This document shows positions 16,855 to 25,865 of a DNA stretch of 64,000 bases, piece after piece. Within the stretch, counting starts at the first letter, position 1. Each line of letters opens with the position of its first letter. The notes beneath the pieces are model-generated. The model had not been told where the DNA came from. It worked only from the letters and a program-made list of their open reading frames with translations, and ran no database searches. Position numbers and translations under genes: made by a program. The stretch is taken from NCBI RefSeq assembly GCF_003544855.1, contig NZ_CP032101.1, positions 2,046,001 to 2,110,000 of the forward strand. Direction: 5' to 3'. The DNA comes from Malaciobacter marinus. GTDB taxonomy: Bacteria; Campylobacterota; Campylobacteria; Campylobacterales; Arcobacteraceae.

Positions 16855-18136
16855 ATTTAAAAGCTAAATCTCTTAAAAAAAGTGCTATTTGAGGGAAAAA
16901 GATAAGTAATGCAGTTACAAAAAACAGTATCAATACAAAAGGTAAAGTACCTCTAATAACTTCAAGATAAGGTCTTTTAAATACAGCAATTGCTGTAAAA
17001 ATATCACAACCAAAAGGTGGGGTTGCAGAACCTATTGCTACTTGCAGAGTAACTAAAGTACCAACTAAAACAGGGTCAAGTCCTACTTCTTTTACAACTG
17101 GTGCAAAAATTGGTACAAGAATTAGTATTACAACAATAGGATCAACAAACATACACCCTACAAAAAATGCAAGTGAAATTACAAATAAAATCTGTTTAGG
17201 TCCCATTTCACTAATTCCTATTGAAGCTAATAACTCTTGAGGAATTTGAGCAAATGATATAACCCATGAAAATGCAGCTCCAGCTGCAACTAATATAAAT
17301 ACAACTCCTGTAATAAGTCCTGTTGATTTTGCAGTATCAAAAATATCTTTAAAACCCATTGTTTTAAATACTAAACCTTCTAAAATTAAAGCATATAAAA
17401 CACAAACAGAAGCAGCTTCTGTTGGACTAAAAATACCACCATAAATACCACCAACTATAATAACAGGAAATCCAAGTGGCCAAAGAGCATCTCTTACAGC
17501 TTTTAACCTCTGGGCTGCACTAGCCTTTGGTTCTGTTGGAACATCATTTATAACAGCATAGATTACACTATAAATTGAGAAAAGTACAAGTATTAAAAGT
17601 CCAGGCCCAATTCCTGCAATAAATAACTCTGCAATTGAAGTTTCAGAAATTACTCCATAAATAATCATCCCAATACTAGGAGGAATTAAAAAAGCAATAT
17701 CACTAGAATTAATAATCAAAGCTAAAATAAATGAGTCTTTATATCCAGATTTTAACATCTTAGGACGTAAAGGAGAACCAACAGCTACAACTGTAGCTTG
17801 TGTTGAACCTGATACTGCACCAAAAAGAGTACATGCTGTTGCTGTACTAACAGCTAAACCACCTTTTATATGTCCAATAAATTTCATAACCATATCAATC
17901 AATCTATTTGCTGATTGACCTCTTGTCATAATATCAGCTGCAAAAATAAACATAGGAACAGCAACTAAAGAAGCTGGTTTAATACCTGCTAAAAATTGCT
18001 GTATTACAAATTCCATTTTACTAACATCACCAAAAATTTCTAAAAATCCAACAAAAGTTCCAGCAACTAAAGGTACAATCATTGGAAAACCAAGTAGCAG
18101 AAGAACCAACATAACTGAAAAAATTAATAAAGCCAT
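16853..18136 (-). CDS. dctM: TRAP transporter large permease subunit (DctM)
   Basis: Inner membrane protein of 427 residues with about 12 hydrophobic segments, the ion-coupled transport subunit of a tripartite TRAP system. Typical DctM segments are present: GFPMIVPLVAG near the N-terminus, LFGAVSGSTQATVVAVGS, PPSIGMIIYGVISETS and the C-terminal VGSATPPFGCDIFTA-type region. It is last in the dctP-dctQ-dctM operon, 15 bp after dctQ. TRAP systems import organic acids driven by Na+ gradients; the substrate cannot be set from this subunit. Confidence 0.93.
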   Translation of the reverse strand: MALLIFSVMLVLLLLGFPMIVPLVAGTFVGFLEIFGDVSKMEFVIQQFLAGIKPASLVAVPMFIFAADIMTRGQSANRLIDMVMKFIGHIKGGLAVSTATACTLFGAVSGSTQATVVAVGSPLRPKMLKSGYKDSFILALIINSSDIAFLIPPSIGMIIYGVISETSIAELFIAGIGPGLLILVLFSIYSVIYAVINDVPTEPKASAAQRLKAVRDALWPLGFPVIIVGGIYGGIFSPTEAASVCVLYALILEGLVFKTMGFKDIFDTAKSTGLITGVVFILVAAGAAFSWVISFAQIPQELLASIGISEMGPKQILFVISLAFFVGCMFVDPIVVILILVPIFAPVVKEVGLDPVLVGTLVTLQVAIGSATPPFGCDIFTAIAVFKRPYLEVIRGTLPFVLILFFVTALLIFFPQIALFLRDLAFK

Positions 18137-18151
18137 TTTATTCTCCCACTT

Positions 18152-18715
18152 TTAATCAACATCATAATATTCATCAATAACTTCTGTTGATAAATATACA
18201 TCGTCTTTTTGTATCAAATTTTTTATTGTTGTTAAAAAATATTGAACGCCCGTAACAAAAAAACCTACTGGAACCCAAACATATGTTATATATACAGGTA
18301 TTTGTAAAGCAGGTAAAATTCTTCCTGAATCCATTAGTTTATCAATATATCCCAATGAAAAATAAAAAAGTCCAAACATAATAATAGAAGTACAAAGTGT
18401 AATAAAAACCATAAACACTTTTCGAAGTTTCTTTGGTAAAGCGTCGTAAAGAGCAGACATTCTAATATGTCTTCCTTTTCTTGCAGCATATCCAATACCT
18501 GCAAAAGTAATAAGAACAATTAAAATTCTATTTAATTCACCACTAAAGAAAAAACTGTGGTCAAAAACAAATCTTCCAATAACATTAATAATCGTATTAG
18601 CTGCCATTAAAAGAACACCTGTGCCAAGCAAGATTGATTCTATCTTGCTTAAGCTGTTATCTACTAAATCAAGTAGATTTTGAAAGGTTTTAGAAGCTTT
18701 CCTATAATAATCCAT
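18152..18715 (-). CDS. dctQ: TRAP transporter small permease subunit (DctQ)
   Basis: Protein of 187 residues with four transmembrane helices, the small membrane partner of DctM. The diagnostic arginine-rich loop with GYAARKGRHIRMSALYD is present between helices 2 and 3, and a Trp/Pro-containing last helix (YVWVPVGFFVTG). The start lies 4 bp after the dctP stop, so it is translationally linked to the binding protein. Length is normal for the family. Confidence 0.92.
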   Translation of the reverse strand: MDYYRKASKTFQNLLDLVDNSLSKIESILLGTGVLLMAANTIINVIGRFVFDHSFFFSGELNRILIVLITFAGIGYAARKGRHIRMSALYDALPKKLRKVFMVFITLCTSIIMFGLFYFSLGYIDKLMDSGRILPALQIPVYITYVWVPVGFFVTGVQYFLTTIKNLIQKDDVYLSTEVIDEYYDVD

Positions 18716-18719
18716 AATA

Positions 18720-19721
18720 TTACTTAGAAGCCTCTTTTAAATCTTCAAGCATTTGATTTAATATTTTTTCACCACTTTTACCAGTTAACTCAACAAATTT
18801 TTTATAAACTTTTTGAGCTCCTTTTCTAAATGGTTCTCTTTGTTCATCTGTTAAAGTTACAAATTTAATTGATGGTTTATCTTTTTTGATTTTTTCTTTT
18901 GCTTTTTTGATTATACTTTTTTGATAATCTAAAATATAATTAAATGCATGTTCACTTGCATTTTTAACTAATTTTTTATTTTCTTTAGAAAGTGAATCAA
19001 AAAATCTCTTGTTTGCCATTACAGCTGTAGTAAAGATATTATGTCCTATATCAGTTATAACTTCTGATACTTCATAAAGTTTTGCAGATTCAATCCAAAA
19101 CATTGGATTTTCTTGCCCATCAATAATCTTTGTTTGTAGTGAACCATATACCTCACCCCAAGCTAAAGGAGTTGGAACAGCTCCAAACTCTTTATAAGTT
19201 TCAACCAATAATGGTGAAGTCATTACACGAATTTTTTTACCATTTAAATCCGCAGGTTTAGTAAAAGGTTCTTGTGTTGTAATAGAAACAGCACCTTCTG
19301 GAAACATTTTTAAAAGTTCTAAACCTTGTTTTGCATAAAGCTTAGGAAACATTTCATTGATAGCTTTTGAATTTTTGAAAAAATTATCAATTGCTTTACT
19401 GTTTTCAGGGAAAACATAAGGAAGTAAAAATGCTTGTGCTTCTGGAATTAGTGTTCCTGTAAATCCAGGTGATTGATCAACAAATTCCAAAATCCCAGCT
19501 TGAGCTTGTTCCATTACATCTACAGACTCACCAAGTGTTCCATAAGGATAAATTTTGATCTTATGATCAGAATTTTTTTCAATGTATTCTTTGAATTTAG
19601 TTGCATAAACTCCTTGTACATCAGTTATACTCTCTTCAATAGCATACTTCCATGTAGCAGCTTGTGTAGATACGGCTAAGATACTACTAACTAATAGCCC
19701 TTTAATAAACTTGTTTTTCAT
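18720..19721 (-). CDS. dctP: TRAP transporter substrate-binding protein (DctP)
   Basis: Periplasmic solute receptor of 333 residues. A signal peptide (MKNKFIKGLLVSSILAVSTQA) is followed by the DctP fold with IRVMTSPLLVETYKEFGA (the conserved arginine that binds the carboxylate), PLAWGEVYGSLQTKIIDGQE and the ESAKLYEV region. A longer frame begins 37 codons upstream, but AGGAGA just before 19721 and the signal peptide fix the start here. First gene of the operon; -10 TATAAT on this strand at 19804-19809. C4-dicarboxylates or related acids are likely substrates by family. Confidence 0.92.
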   Translation of the reverse strand: MKNKFIKGLLVSSILAVSTQAATWKYAIEESITDVQGVYATKFKEYIEKNSDHKIKIYPYGTLGESVDVMEQAQAGILEFVDQSPGFTGTLIPEAQAFLLPYVFPENSKAIDNFFKNSKAINEMFPKLYAKQGLELLKMFPEGAVSITTQEPFTKPADLNGKKIRVMTSPLLVETYKEFGAVPTPLAWGEVYGSLQTKIIDGQENPMFWIESAKLYEVSEVITDIGHNIFTTAVMANKRFFDSLSKENKKLVKNASEHAFNYILDYQKSIIKKAKEKIKKDKPSIKFVTLTDEQREPFRKGAQKVYKKFVELTGKSGEKILNQMLEDLKEASK

Positions 19722-20020
19722 TGTATTTCTCCTAAATTTATCTAAAATGATTTTAAAGTAAACAATAAAATTCACTAAATACAAGATACAACGCTTATTG
19801 CATATTATATCAATCCTATAAAAATTTAACATGTTTATGATAACTTTTTTCTTAATTACAAATCATTTTTTACACATTTTGTGTAATTTTTACACGCATA
19901 GAGTACCAAAAGTTGCACTATTTAGTAAAAAAATGACATTAAAATTGTAAATTTCTAAATTTATAAAAAAAGTAACAAAATTTTAGATAATTAGTAGGTA
20001 GTTAATATTTATTGTAAAGT
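19722..20020. promoter_or_regulatory. dctPQM promoter region with palindrome TTACACA-TTT-TGTGTAA
   Basis: The leftward promoter has TATAAT at 19804-19809 (- strand), giving a leader of about 75 nt. A perfect 7-bp inverted repeat lies at 19870-19886, roughly 80 bp upstream of the start point, where an activator could bind. A further TTTTTACACG follows at 19887-19895. Nothing else recognisable. Confidence 0.4.
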
Positions 20021-20046
20021 TCTCTTTAGGTTAAAACCTAAAGAGA
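20021..20046 (-). terminator. Hairpin downstream of cytochrome c peroxidase
   Basis: TCTCTTTAGG / CCTAAAGAGA with a 6-nt loop, a perfect 10-bp stem just past the ccp stop. The T run after it is poor, so it may act with Rho or as a 3'-end stabiliser. Confidence 0.55.
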
Positions 20047-20056
20047 TATAATATTT

Positions 20057-21082
20057 TTAGTTAAAATCAGGTCTTGGAGTATCAAGAGTTGATTCAGGTA
20101 ATTGTGGATAACTAATTGCAGGTTTTCTACCTTTTAATGCTTTTAAGAAAGTTACAATCTCTTTTGCTTCACTATCAGAGATTTTAATTCCTAATTGAGT
20201 AGATCCCATTTCTTTAACTGCTTTACTTAAAGACCAAACTTGTCCATTATGAAAATATGGAGCTGTTTCAGTAATATTTCTTAAAGTAGGAGTTTTTGCC
20301 ATTCCATTTTTATCACCTTTAAAATCTCCAGCTTTTGCAAATGAATACTTAGCTACAGTTTCAAATGGTTGCATTGTTCCACCTAAAGCAATTCCATTGT
20401 GACAAGAAGCACAACCTTTATCAATAAATGTATTTAAACCTTTTTTCTCAGCTTTACTTAAAGCATCTGATTTTCCATTCATAAAATCATCAAATTTTGA
20501 AGGAGTTACTAATACTTTTTCAAAAATTGCAATAGTTGATGTAATTCTATCAAAATCAATTTTTACATTATCTCCATATGCTTTTTTAAACTCTTCTACG
20601 TATTCAGGAATTGAATTAATTCTTTTTTCAACTAAACCTTTTGGAGAAGCCATTTCAGGACCTGCTTGAACTGGACCTTGAGCTTGATCAGCTAAATGTG
20701 CACTTCTTCCATCCCAAAATTGTGCATCAAAAAATACTGAGTTATAAACTGTTGGAGAGTTTAAGTGATGAGGATTTGCAGTCCATTTATGACCAACTGC
20801 AGCAGCAACACCATCTGCACCACCTAGACCTATGTTATGACATGTATTACATGAAATAATTCCACTTTTCGAAATTCTTGGATCAAAATACAATTTTTTA
20901 CCCAACTCTACTTTTTCATCAGTAATTGGATCATTTTTATCATCAATTAGTTTTAATAATTCTAATTGACTTTGAGGTATTGGTTTTATACCACTATTTT
21001 GTGCTTTCGTTACTAAAGAACTACTTGCAAACATAACACTTGCACTTAATGCAAAAATACTTAAAGTCTTAATTAACTTCAT
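20057..21082 (-). CDS. Di-haem cytochrome c peroxidase
   Basis: Periplasmic enzyme of 341 residues reducing H2O2 to water with electrons from c-type cytochromes. A signal peptide covers residues 1-20. Haem motifs are CNTCH (residues 78-82) and CASCH (224-228), with FDPRIS before the first, WDGRSAHLADQAQGP, and PTLRNITETAPYFHNG (a distal haem-ligand region), all typical of CcpA/MauG. The usual length is 320-350. A PerR-like site lies at its promoter. It is monocistronic, with a hairpin after the stop. Confidence 0.94.
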   Translation of the reverse strand: MKLIKTLSIFALSASVMFASSSLVTKAQNSGIKPIPQSQLELLKLIDDKNDPITDEKVELGKKLYFDPRISKSGIISCNTCHNIGLGGADGVAAAVGHKWTANPHHLNSPTVYNSVFFDAQFWDGRSAHLADQAQGPVQAGPEMASPKGLVEKRINSIPEYVEEFKKAYGDNVKIDFDRITSTIAIFEKVLVTPSKFDDFMNGKSDALSKAEKKGLNTFIDKGCASCHNGIALGGTMQPFETVAKYSFAKAGDFKGDKNGMAKTPTLRNITETAPYFHNGQVWSLSKAVKEMGSTQLGIKISDSEAKEIVTFLKALKGRKPAISYPQLPESTLDTPRPDFN

Positions 21083-21111
21083 CTCATTCCCCTTATATTA
21101 AAATAATTTTA

Positions 21112-21130
21112 ATTATAGGATAATTATTAT
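21112..21130 (-). promoter_or_regulatory. ccp promoter with PerR/Fur-like palindrome ATAAT-T-ATTAT
   Basis: On the - strand TATAAT occupies 21112-21117, about 30 bp before the ccp start codon. The palindrome ATAATTATTAT (21120-21130) ends two bases upstream of it, between -10 and -35. PerR boxes have ATAAT-N-ATTAT as core, so this position suits repression of a peroxide-defence gene. The call is inferred from sequence similarity only, in an AT-rich context. Confidence 0.4.
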
Positions 21131-21193
21131 TAATTGAAAATTAATTTTTATAAAATATTTACATTATTTAATAAAATTAATCATTTTTTAAGT

Positions 21194-23335
21194 CTAGTAA
21201 ATGTTTTTTGCTACTATTTCATCTTTTCCTTCAAAAAGTTTATCATCTGTTGCTTTTAATGCTTTGATTGCTAATTTATTTGTTTTTTGTGCAATAATAT
21301 TTGTATTTTCTGCTGTTTTTGCATTTTTTTGTGTATTTACATCTAATTCTGACATTGTTGAATTAATTTGAACCATAACTTCACTCTGTTCTTTTGATGT
21401 TTTTGAAACATTTTCAACTAATTTTGTTGTTTCAGATATTTTTAATTCAAGTTTTTCAAAACCTTTAATCATTTCATTACTAATAGTTTTACCATCACTT
21501 GTTTTTAAAGTTGCATTTTGAACTAATTCTTTAATCTCTTTAGCAGCTTGTGCACTTCTACTAGCTAGGTTTCGTACTTCTTGAGCAACAACTGCAAAGC
21601 CTTTTCCAGCTTCACCAGCAGTTGCAGCTTCTACTGCTGCATTTAATGAAAGTATATTTGTTTGAAATGATATTTGATCTATTACACTTATGGCTTCATT
21701 TATATTAGTTACTGTTTCATTTATATCTTCCATGGATTCAACTGTTTTTGATGCCATGCTTTTACCACTTAAAGCTGCTTGTTTAGTTTCATTTGAGATT
21801 TTTGACATTTTAATTGATTGTCTTGTTGTATTTTCGATATTTGTAGTAACTTCTTCTATTGCAGCAGCTGTTTCTTCTAAACTTGCAGCTTGTTGAGTTG
21901 AAATTTGTGATAATGTTTTTACATATTGTGTTAAAGAATTAGAATCATTTTCCAAATAAACTCCAGTTTTTCTACTATCTTTTAACATTTGAGTTATTGT
22001 ATGCCCTACACTGTTTACATCTTGTGCTAATTTTTCCATACTTCCTTGCATTTTAGAAGAATCTACAAACTTAGTATAATCATAATCTCTATAACTTCCA
22101 AGAACATTCATTATAGTTAAAATATTTTGTCTCATATTTTCTAACATTTGATTAATCACATCTTTTAATTCATTTAATGTTTCATTATTTGAACTAACAG
22201 ATATTTTCTTACTTAAATGTCCTTGTTTTATCATATTTGCAACACTTGTAGTATCTGCAATTAATTCTGATTCTTTTTTTATATTCTCTTTTGTATTTTC
22301 AATATTTTCATTAATAATCTTAGCCATACTTCCAAATTCATCTTTTGAATTAATTTTTATAAGTTCAACGCTTTTATTCTGATGATTATTTAAAAAATTG
22401 AAAAATCCAACTAATCCTTTATGAAATTTGCTAATATTAAAAACAACTTGATTAGCAATATAATAAGAAGAAAAAAGACAAAGTATTATCATCACAGAAG
22501 CTAAAATAAAAGCAAAAGTTTTAAGTTTATTAACCTTTTCTTTGGATTGAGTTAAAACTTCATTTACAGCTGTTTTAAGTATTGCTTCACTTTTTAAAAC
22601 AATATCTTTCATATCTTTTAAAAGTCCTTCATTATTTGAAAGTCCCTTAATCTCTTCAGCTTGAACCAATGCTAAAAAATCTTCTCTATATTTTTTTAAG
22701 CTTGAATATATTTGTTTTTTTTGTTCTTTATTAATATGTGTTTTATTACTTCTTACAACAAATCTTAATTTTCTAATTGTTAAATTAAATTTATCTACAT
22801 AAGATTTATCTTTTCTTAGCATAAAATCTTTTTCATGTCGTCGTAATTCAAGAAGTTTAACATTCATGGTTTGGTAACCCACCTCATCACCAATTTTTTG
22901 AACTTTATGAACTGTATGCCTTAAACTTCCATATAATCCATCTTTATGGTTTAAACCTATCTCTTTTTGTTTACTTACTACTTTTTCAAAAATAGTTTTA
23001 TACTTTTGTAATGATTCTAAAAATTTATCAATTTGCTTTGTACTAATTGAATTTGATACAAGCAAACTATTAAGATTGTTTGAATGAGTAACTAATTCCT
23101 TATAATCTTTTAATAATTCTGTTGCAAAATTTATATTTAAACTATTTAAAAAATTTTTCTCATTAATTCTTAGTTTTAGCATTTTTGATTGAAGAATTTC
23201 TATATCTTGGGAAGCTTTATTAATATTACTTACATTTGAAATTGCTAAAAACATCAACATAGTAATAGCAACAAGGCCAAACACTGCTATTATTGTTGAT
23301 ATTGATAGCTTTAATTTAACAGAAAGATTTTTCAT
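21194..23335 (-). CDS. Methyl-accepting chemotaxis protein
   Basis: Chemoreceptor of 713 residues. A transmembrane helix near residues 10-35, a long helical periplasmic sensor (about 40-270, with motifs [10 protein letters not shown] and RINEKNFL resembling a helical bimodular sensor), a second transmembrane helix near 275-300, a HAMP-like region and the cytoplasmic signalling tip [24 protein letters not shown]-type sequence. A frame extending five codons upstream exists, but AAGGAAAAAA before 23335 marks this ATG. It lacks a C-terminal CheR-binding pentapeptide. Ligand unknown. Confidence 0.93.
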   Translation of the reverse strand: MKNLSVKLKLSISTIIAVFGLVAITMLMFLAISNVSNINKASQDIEILQSKMLKLRINEKNFLNSLNINFATELLKDYKELVTHSNNLNSLLVSNSISTKQIDKFLESLQKYKTIFEKVVSKQKEIGLNHKDGLYGSLRHTVHKVQKIGDEVGYQTMNVKLLELRRHEKDFMLRKDKSYVDKFNLTIRKLRFVVRSNKTHINKEQKKQIYSSLKKYREDFLALVQAEEIKGLSNNEGLLKDMKDIVLKSEAILKTAVNEVLTQSKEKVNKLKTFAFILASVMIILCLFSSYYIANQVVFNISKFHKGLVGFFNFLNNHQNKSVELIKINSKDEFGSMAKIINENIENTKENIKKESELIADTTSVANMIKQGHLSKKISVSSNNETLNELKDVINQMLENMRQNILTIMNVLGSYRDYDYTKFVDSSKMQGSMEKLAQDVNSVGHTITQMLKDSRKTGVYLENDSNSLTQYVKTLSQISTQQAASLEETAAAIEEVTTNIENTTRQSIKMSKISNETKQAALSGKSMASKTVESMEDINETVTNINEAISVIDQISFQTNILSLNAAVEAATAGEAGKGFAVVAQEVRNLASRSAQAAKEIKELVQNATLKTSDGKTISNEMIKGFEKLELKISETTKLVENVSKTSKEQSEVMVQINSTMSELDVNTQKNAKTAENTNIIAQKTNKLAIKALKATDDKLFEGKDEIVAKNIY

Positions 23336-23401
23336 TTTTTTCCTTGACATTAATATTGGCAGATTTTGCCAAAATAATGTTACAAGTTGATTACAATATA
23401 A

Positions 23402-23977
23402 TCATAAAAAATGCCCAAAATACTCCTTCTTTGTATTTAAATAATTTTCATTGTATATATTTGATTCTGTTATTGCTGGTATTCTTTGGCTAATTTTTAC
23501 ACCTAAAGATTCAACATACTCTATTTTCTTAGGATTATTTGTTATTAATTTTATTGATTTAATATTTAAATCTTTAAAAATAAAATCAACAACACTATAA
23601 TCTCTTTCATCTTCTTTAAATCCAAGTTCTAAATTTGCTTGAACAGTATCCCTACCTTTATCTTGCAAAGCATAAGCATTTACTTTATTTAATAAACCAA
23701 TATTTCTACCTTCTTGCCTATGGTAAATAATTAGTCCACCTTTTTCACCTATAAATTTCAATGCTAACTCAAGTTGATTTTGACAATCACATTTTAAACT
23801 ACCTAAGGTATCCCCTGTCAAGCATTCTGAATGTATTCTTACATAAGGAGACTCTATTTGTTCAAAATCTTCTGACATAATTACAAGATGTTCTTGATTT
23901 TCTTGTTTATAAGCTTTTATTCTAAATTTTCCATGTTTACTAGGTAAATTTGCTATATTTGATGTTTTTATATTCAT
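23402..23977 (-). CDS. ribA: GTP cyclohydrolase II
   Basis: First enzyme of riboflavin synthesis, opening GTP to the diaminopyrimidine product. Protein of 191 residues, usual for stand-alone RibA. Zinc ligands are C52, C63 and C65 in ECLTGDTLGSLKCDC. The active-site segment is YHRQEGRNIGLLNK and the C-terminal part has LITNNPKKIEYVESLGV. It is separate from RibB rather than a RibBA fusion. A 7-1-7 palindrome lies in the upstream region at 24035-24049. Confidence 0.95.
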   Translation of the reverse strand: MNIKTSNIANLPSKHGKFRIKAYKQENQEHLVIMSEDFEQIESPYVRIHSECLTGDTLGSLKCDCQNQLELALKFIGEKGGLIIYHRQEGRNIGLLNKVNAYALQDKGRDTVQANLELGFKEDERDYSVVDFIFKDLNIKSIKLITNNPKKIEYVESLGVKISQRIPAITESNIYNENYLNTKKEYFGHFL

Positions 23978-24034
23978 AATAATCTTCTTTATATTTATAA
24001 TAGTTTTTTTGAATTATATAACTTTTTTCTTAAG

Positions 24035-24049
24035 TGCAACTAAGTTGCA
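24035..24049. promoter_or_regulatory. Perfect palindrome TGCAACT-A-AGTTGCA between ribA and SHOCT gene
   Basis: Arms 24035-24041 and 24043-24049 are exact reverse complements around one base. It sits in the 170-bp divergent region between ribA (- strand) and the SHOCT gene (+ strand). The shape fits a dimeric repressor site. I cannot name the regulator. Confidence 0.4.
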
Positions 24050-24147
24050 TAATTAATATTTTATTCTTTAGTTTAAAGTTTTTTGTTAATATATCAAATA
24101 CACAAGATTTTTAGATAGTTAGTATATAATTAAAAAAAGGATTATTA

Positions 24148-24345
24148 ATGTATGCACACGGTTTTATGCATTCAAGTTATTATTTAGCTTTGTTTTTTAT
24201 TTTCTTAGTGATATTTATTATTATTTTTTCAAAAAAAAGAAAAAATAAACAAAAAAATTTAGAAAAACTAAAACAAAGATATATAAAAGGTGAAATAAGC
24301 AAAGAAGAGTATGAAGATTTAAAAAAATCAAGCTATAAAAAGTAA
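24148..24345 (+). CDS. Small membrane protein with SHOCT domain
   Basis: Protein of 65 residues: one transmembrane helix (residues 10-28, LALFFIFLVIFIIIF), a basic KKRKNKQK stretch, then a SHOCT (short C-terminal) domain LEKLKQRYIKGEISKEEYEDLK. Such proteins are common, with poorly defined roles, possibly oligomerisation at the membrane. Ribosome site AAAAAAGGA precedes the ATG. It ends back to back with dbpA with no gap. Confidence 0.8.
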   Translation: MYAHGFMHSSYYLALFFIFLVIFIIIFSKKRKNKQKNLEKLKQRYIKGEISKEEYEDLKKSSYKK

Positions 24346-25716
24346 TTACCTTTTATAGACTTGATATTTTTTACCTTTGATTTTATTGTTATTCAATTCT
24401 TTTAAAACTTTTAATTCATACTCTTTTTTTATTGCAACATAAGAATGAAATGTAAAAATATCAATATTACCAATATCCTCACTTTTTAAACCTACTTGAT
24501 GAATCAATGCACCAACAATATCTCCAGCTCTTAATTTATTTTTTTTACCACCATTAATATATAAAGTTCTATATTCAGGTATTAAATTATAAGATAAATC
24601 ATCTTCTAAATTTTGTATTGAACTAAATTCAATATCATTATAAAGCTCTTTTATTTCTTCAATTTCATATTCATTAGTATATAAAGTAATAGCTTTACCC
24701 TTTGCTTGTGCTCTTGCAGTTCTTCCAATTCTATGAGTATGAACTTTTTCATCTTTTGCTACATCATAATTTATAACTAAATCAATATCATCAATATTCA
24801 ACCCCCTTGAAGCAACATCTGTTGCAATCATAATAGGATAAGATTTATTTGAAAAAAGTACAACAGTTTCATCTCTTTGCTTTTGATCCAAATCACTATT
24901 TAAAACAACACAATCAAATCCCAATTCAAATATTTCATCTGCTAACTCTTCACAAGTTACTTTTCTATTACAAAAAATCAAAACAGAACTTGCTTTATTT
25001 GATGAAATTAAAGAAGGAATAAGTGAAGTTTTTGAAGCTTGAGTAATCTTATAAAAAGCTTGAGTAATTTTTTGATTAGAGTGTATATCTTCATCTTGTA
25101 TAAATACTGGATTATTTAAAATATCTTTTGCTAAAACTTTTATATTTTCTTCAAAAGTTGCAGAAAATAATGAAGTCTGTCTATTATCTTTTGGCAATTC
25201 ATTAACTATTGAAATCACATCTTCATAAAATCCCATATCAAGCATTTTGTCAGCTTCATCTAAAACTAATGTCTTAATATTTTCTAACTCTATATTATTT
25301 TCACTAATATGTTTTAATAATCTTCCAGGAGTTCCAACTACAATATGTGCTTTATGCTTTAATGAAGCTGCTTGTGGCTTAAAAGGAACTCCTCCACATA
25401 AAGTTAAAACTTTTACATTATGAATATGCCTACAAAGTTTTTTAATCTCTTGTGCAACTTGATTTGCTAGTTCTCTTGTTGGGCAAATCACCATTGATTG
25501 AATTGTAAACTTTTTTACTTCTAACTTTTCAACAAGAGGAATACTAAAAGATATGGTTTTTCCACTACCTGTTTTTGCTTGTGCTATTACATCACTATTA
25601 TTAAGTAATAAAGGAAGAGTTTTTTCTTGAATTTTAGTCATATTTTTAAACTCTAAAGAGTTAAGATTTTCTAAAAGTTCTTTAGAAATATTAAGAGAAT
25701 TAAATGTTGAGATAAT
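24346..25716 (-). CDS. dbpA: DEAD-box RNA helicase DbpA, apparent AUU/AUC start
   Basis: ATP-dependent RNA helicase for 23S rRNA/50S assembly. Motif I is AQAKTGSGKT, then PTRELANQ, VLDEADKMLD (DEAD), SATFE, and HRIGRTARA (VI). The C-terminal domain (about the last 75 residues) is the DbpA RNA-binding RRM that recognises 23S helix 92. The first ATG (25641) would remove the Q motif region. The frame is open upstream to a stop, reading FNSLNISKELLENL, which is normal DEAD N-terminal sequence. It contains no ATG, GTG or TTG. AAAAAGG (ending at 25721) precedes ATT (25714-25716) and ATC (25711-25713). The product from 25716 is 456 residues. Confidence 0.88.
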   Translation of the reverse strand: MISTFNSLNISKELLENLNSLEFKNMTKIQEKTLPLLLNNSDVIAQAKTGSGKTISFSIPLVEKLEVKKFTIQSMVICPTRELANQVAQEIKKLCRHIHNVKVLTLCGGVPFKPQAASLKHKAHIVVGTPGRLLKHISENNIELENIKTLVLDEADKMLDMGFYEDVISIVNELPKDNRQTSLFSATFEENIKVLAKDILNNPVFIQDEDIHSNQKITQAFYKITQASKTSLIPSLISSNKASSVLIFCNRKVTCEELADEIFELGFDCVVLNSDLDQKQRDETVVLFSNKSYPIMIATDVASRGLNIDDIDLVINYDVAKDEKVHTHRIGRTARAQAKGKAITLYTNEYEIEEIKELYNDIEFSSIQNLEDDLSYNLIPEYRTLYINGGKKNKLRAGDIVGALIHQVGLKSEDIGNIDIFTFHSYVAIKKEYELKVLKELNNNKIKGKKYQVYKR

Positions 25717-25865
25717 GAAACCTTTTTAATTAGTATTATAACATATTTTATAAAATAATAAACAAATACTTTAAAAAGCTATTAAGCAATATTTATATAA
25801 TCTAATTAATAATAAATAAAGAAGTAAAATGAGAGAAAAAAATAAGTGTCAAAAAAGGGGTTACA

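Noticed and set aside
23356-23372. TTGGCA-GATTT-TGCCAA inverted repeat upstream of the chemoreceptor
   Set aside because: Six-base arms only and no promoter relation clear; too weak to list as a site.
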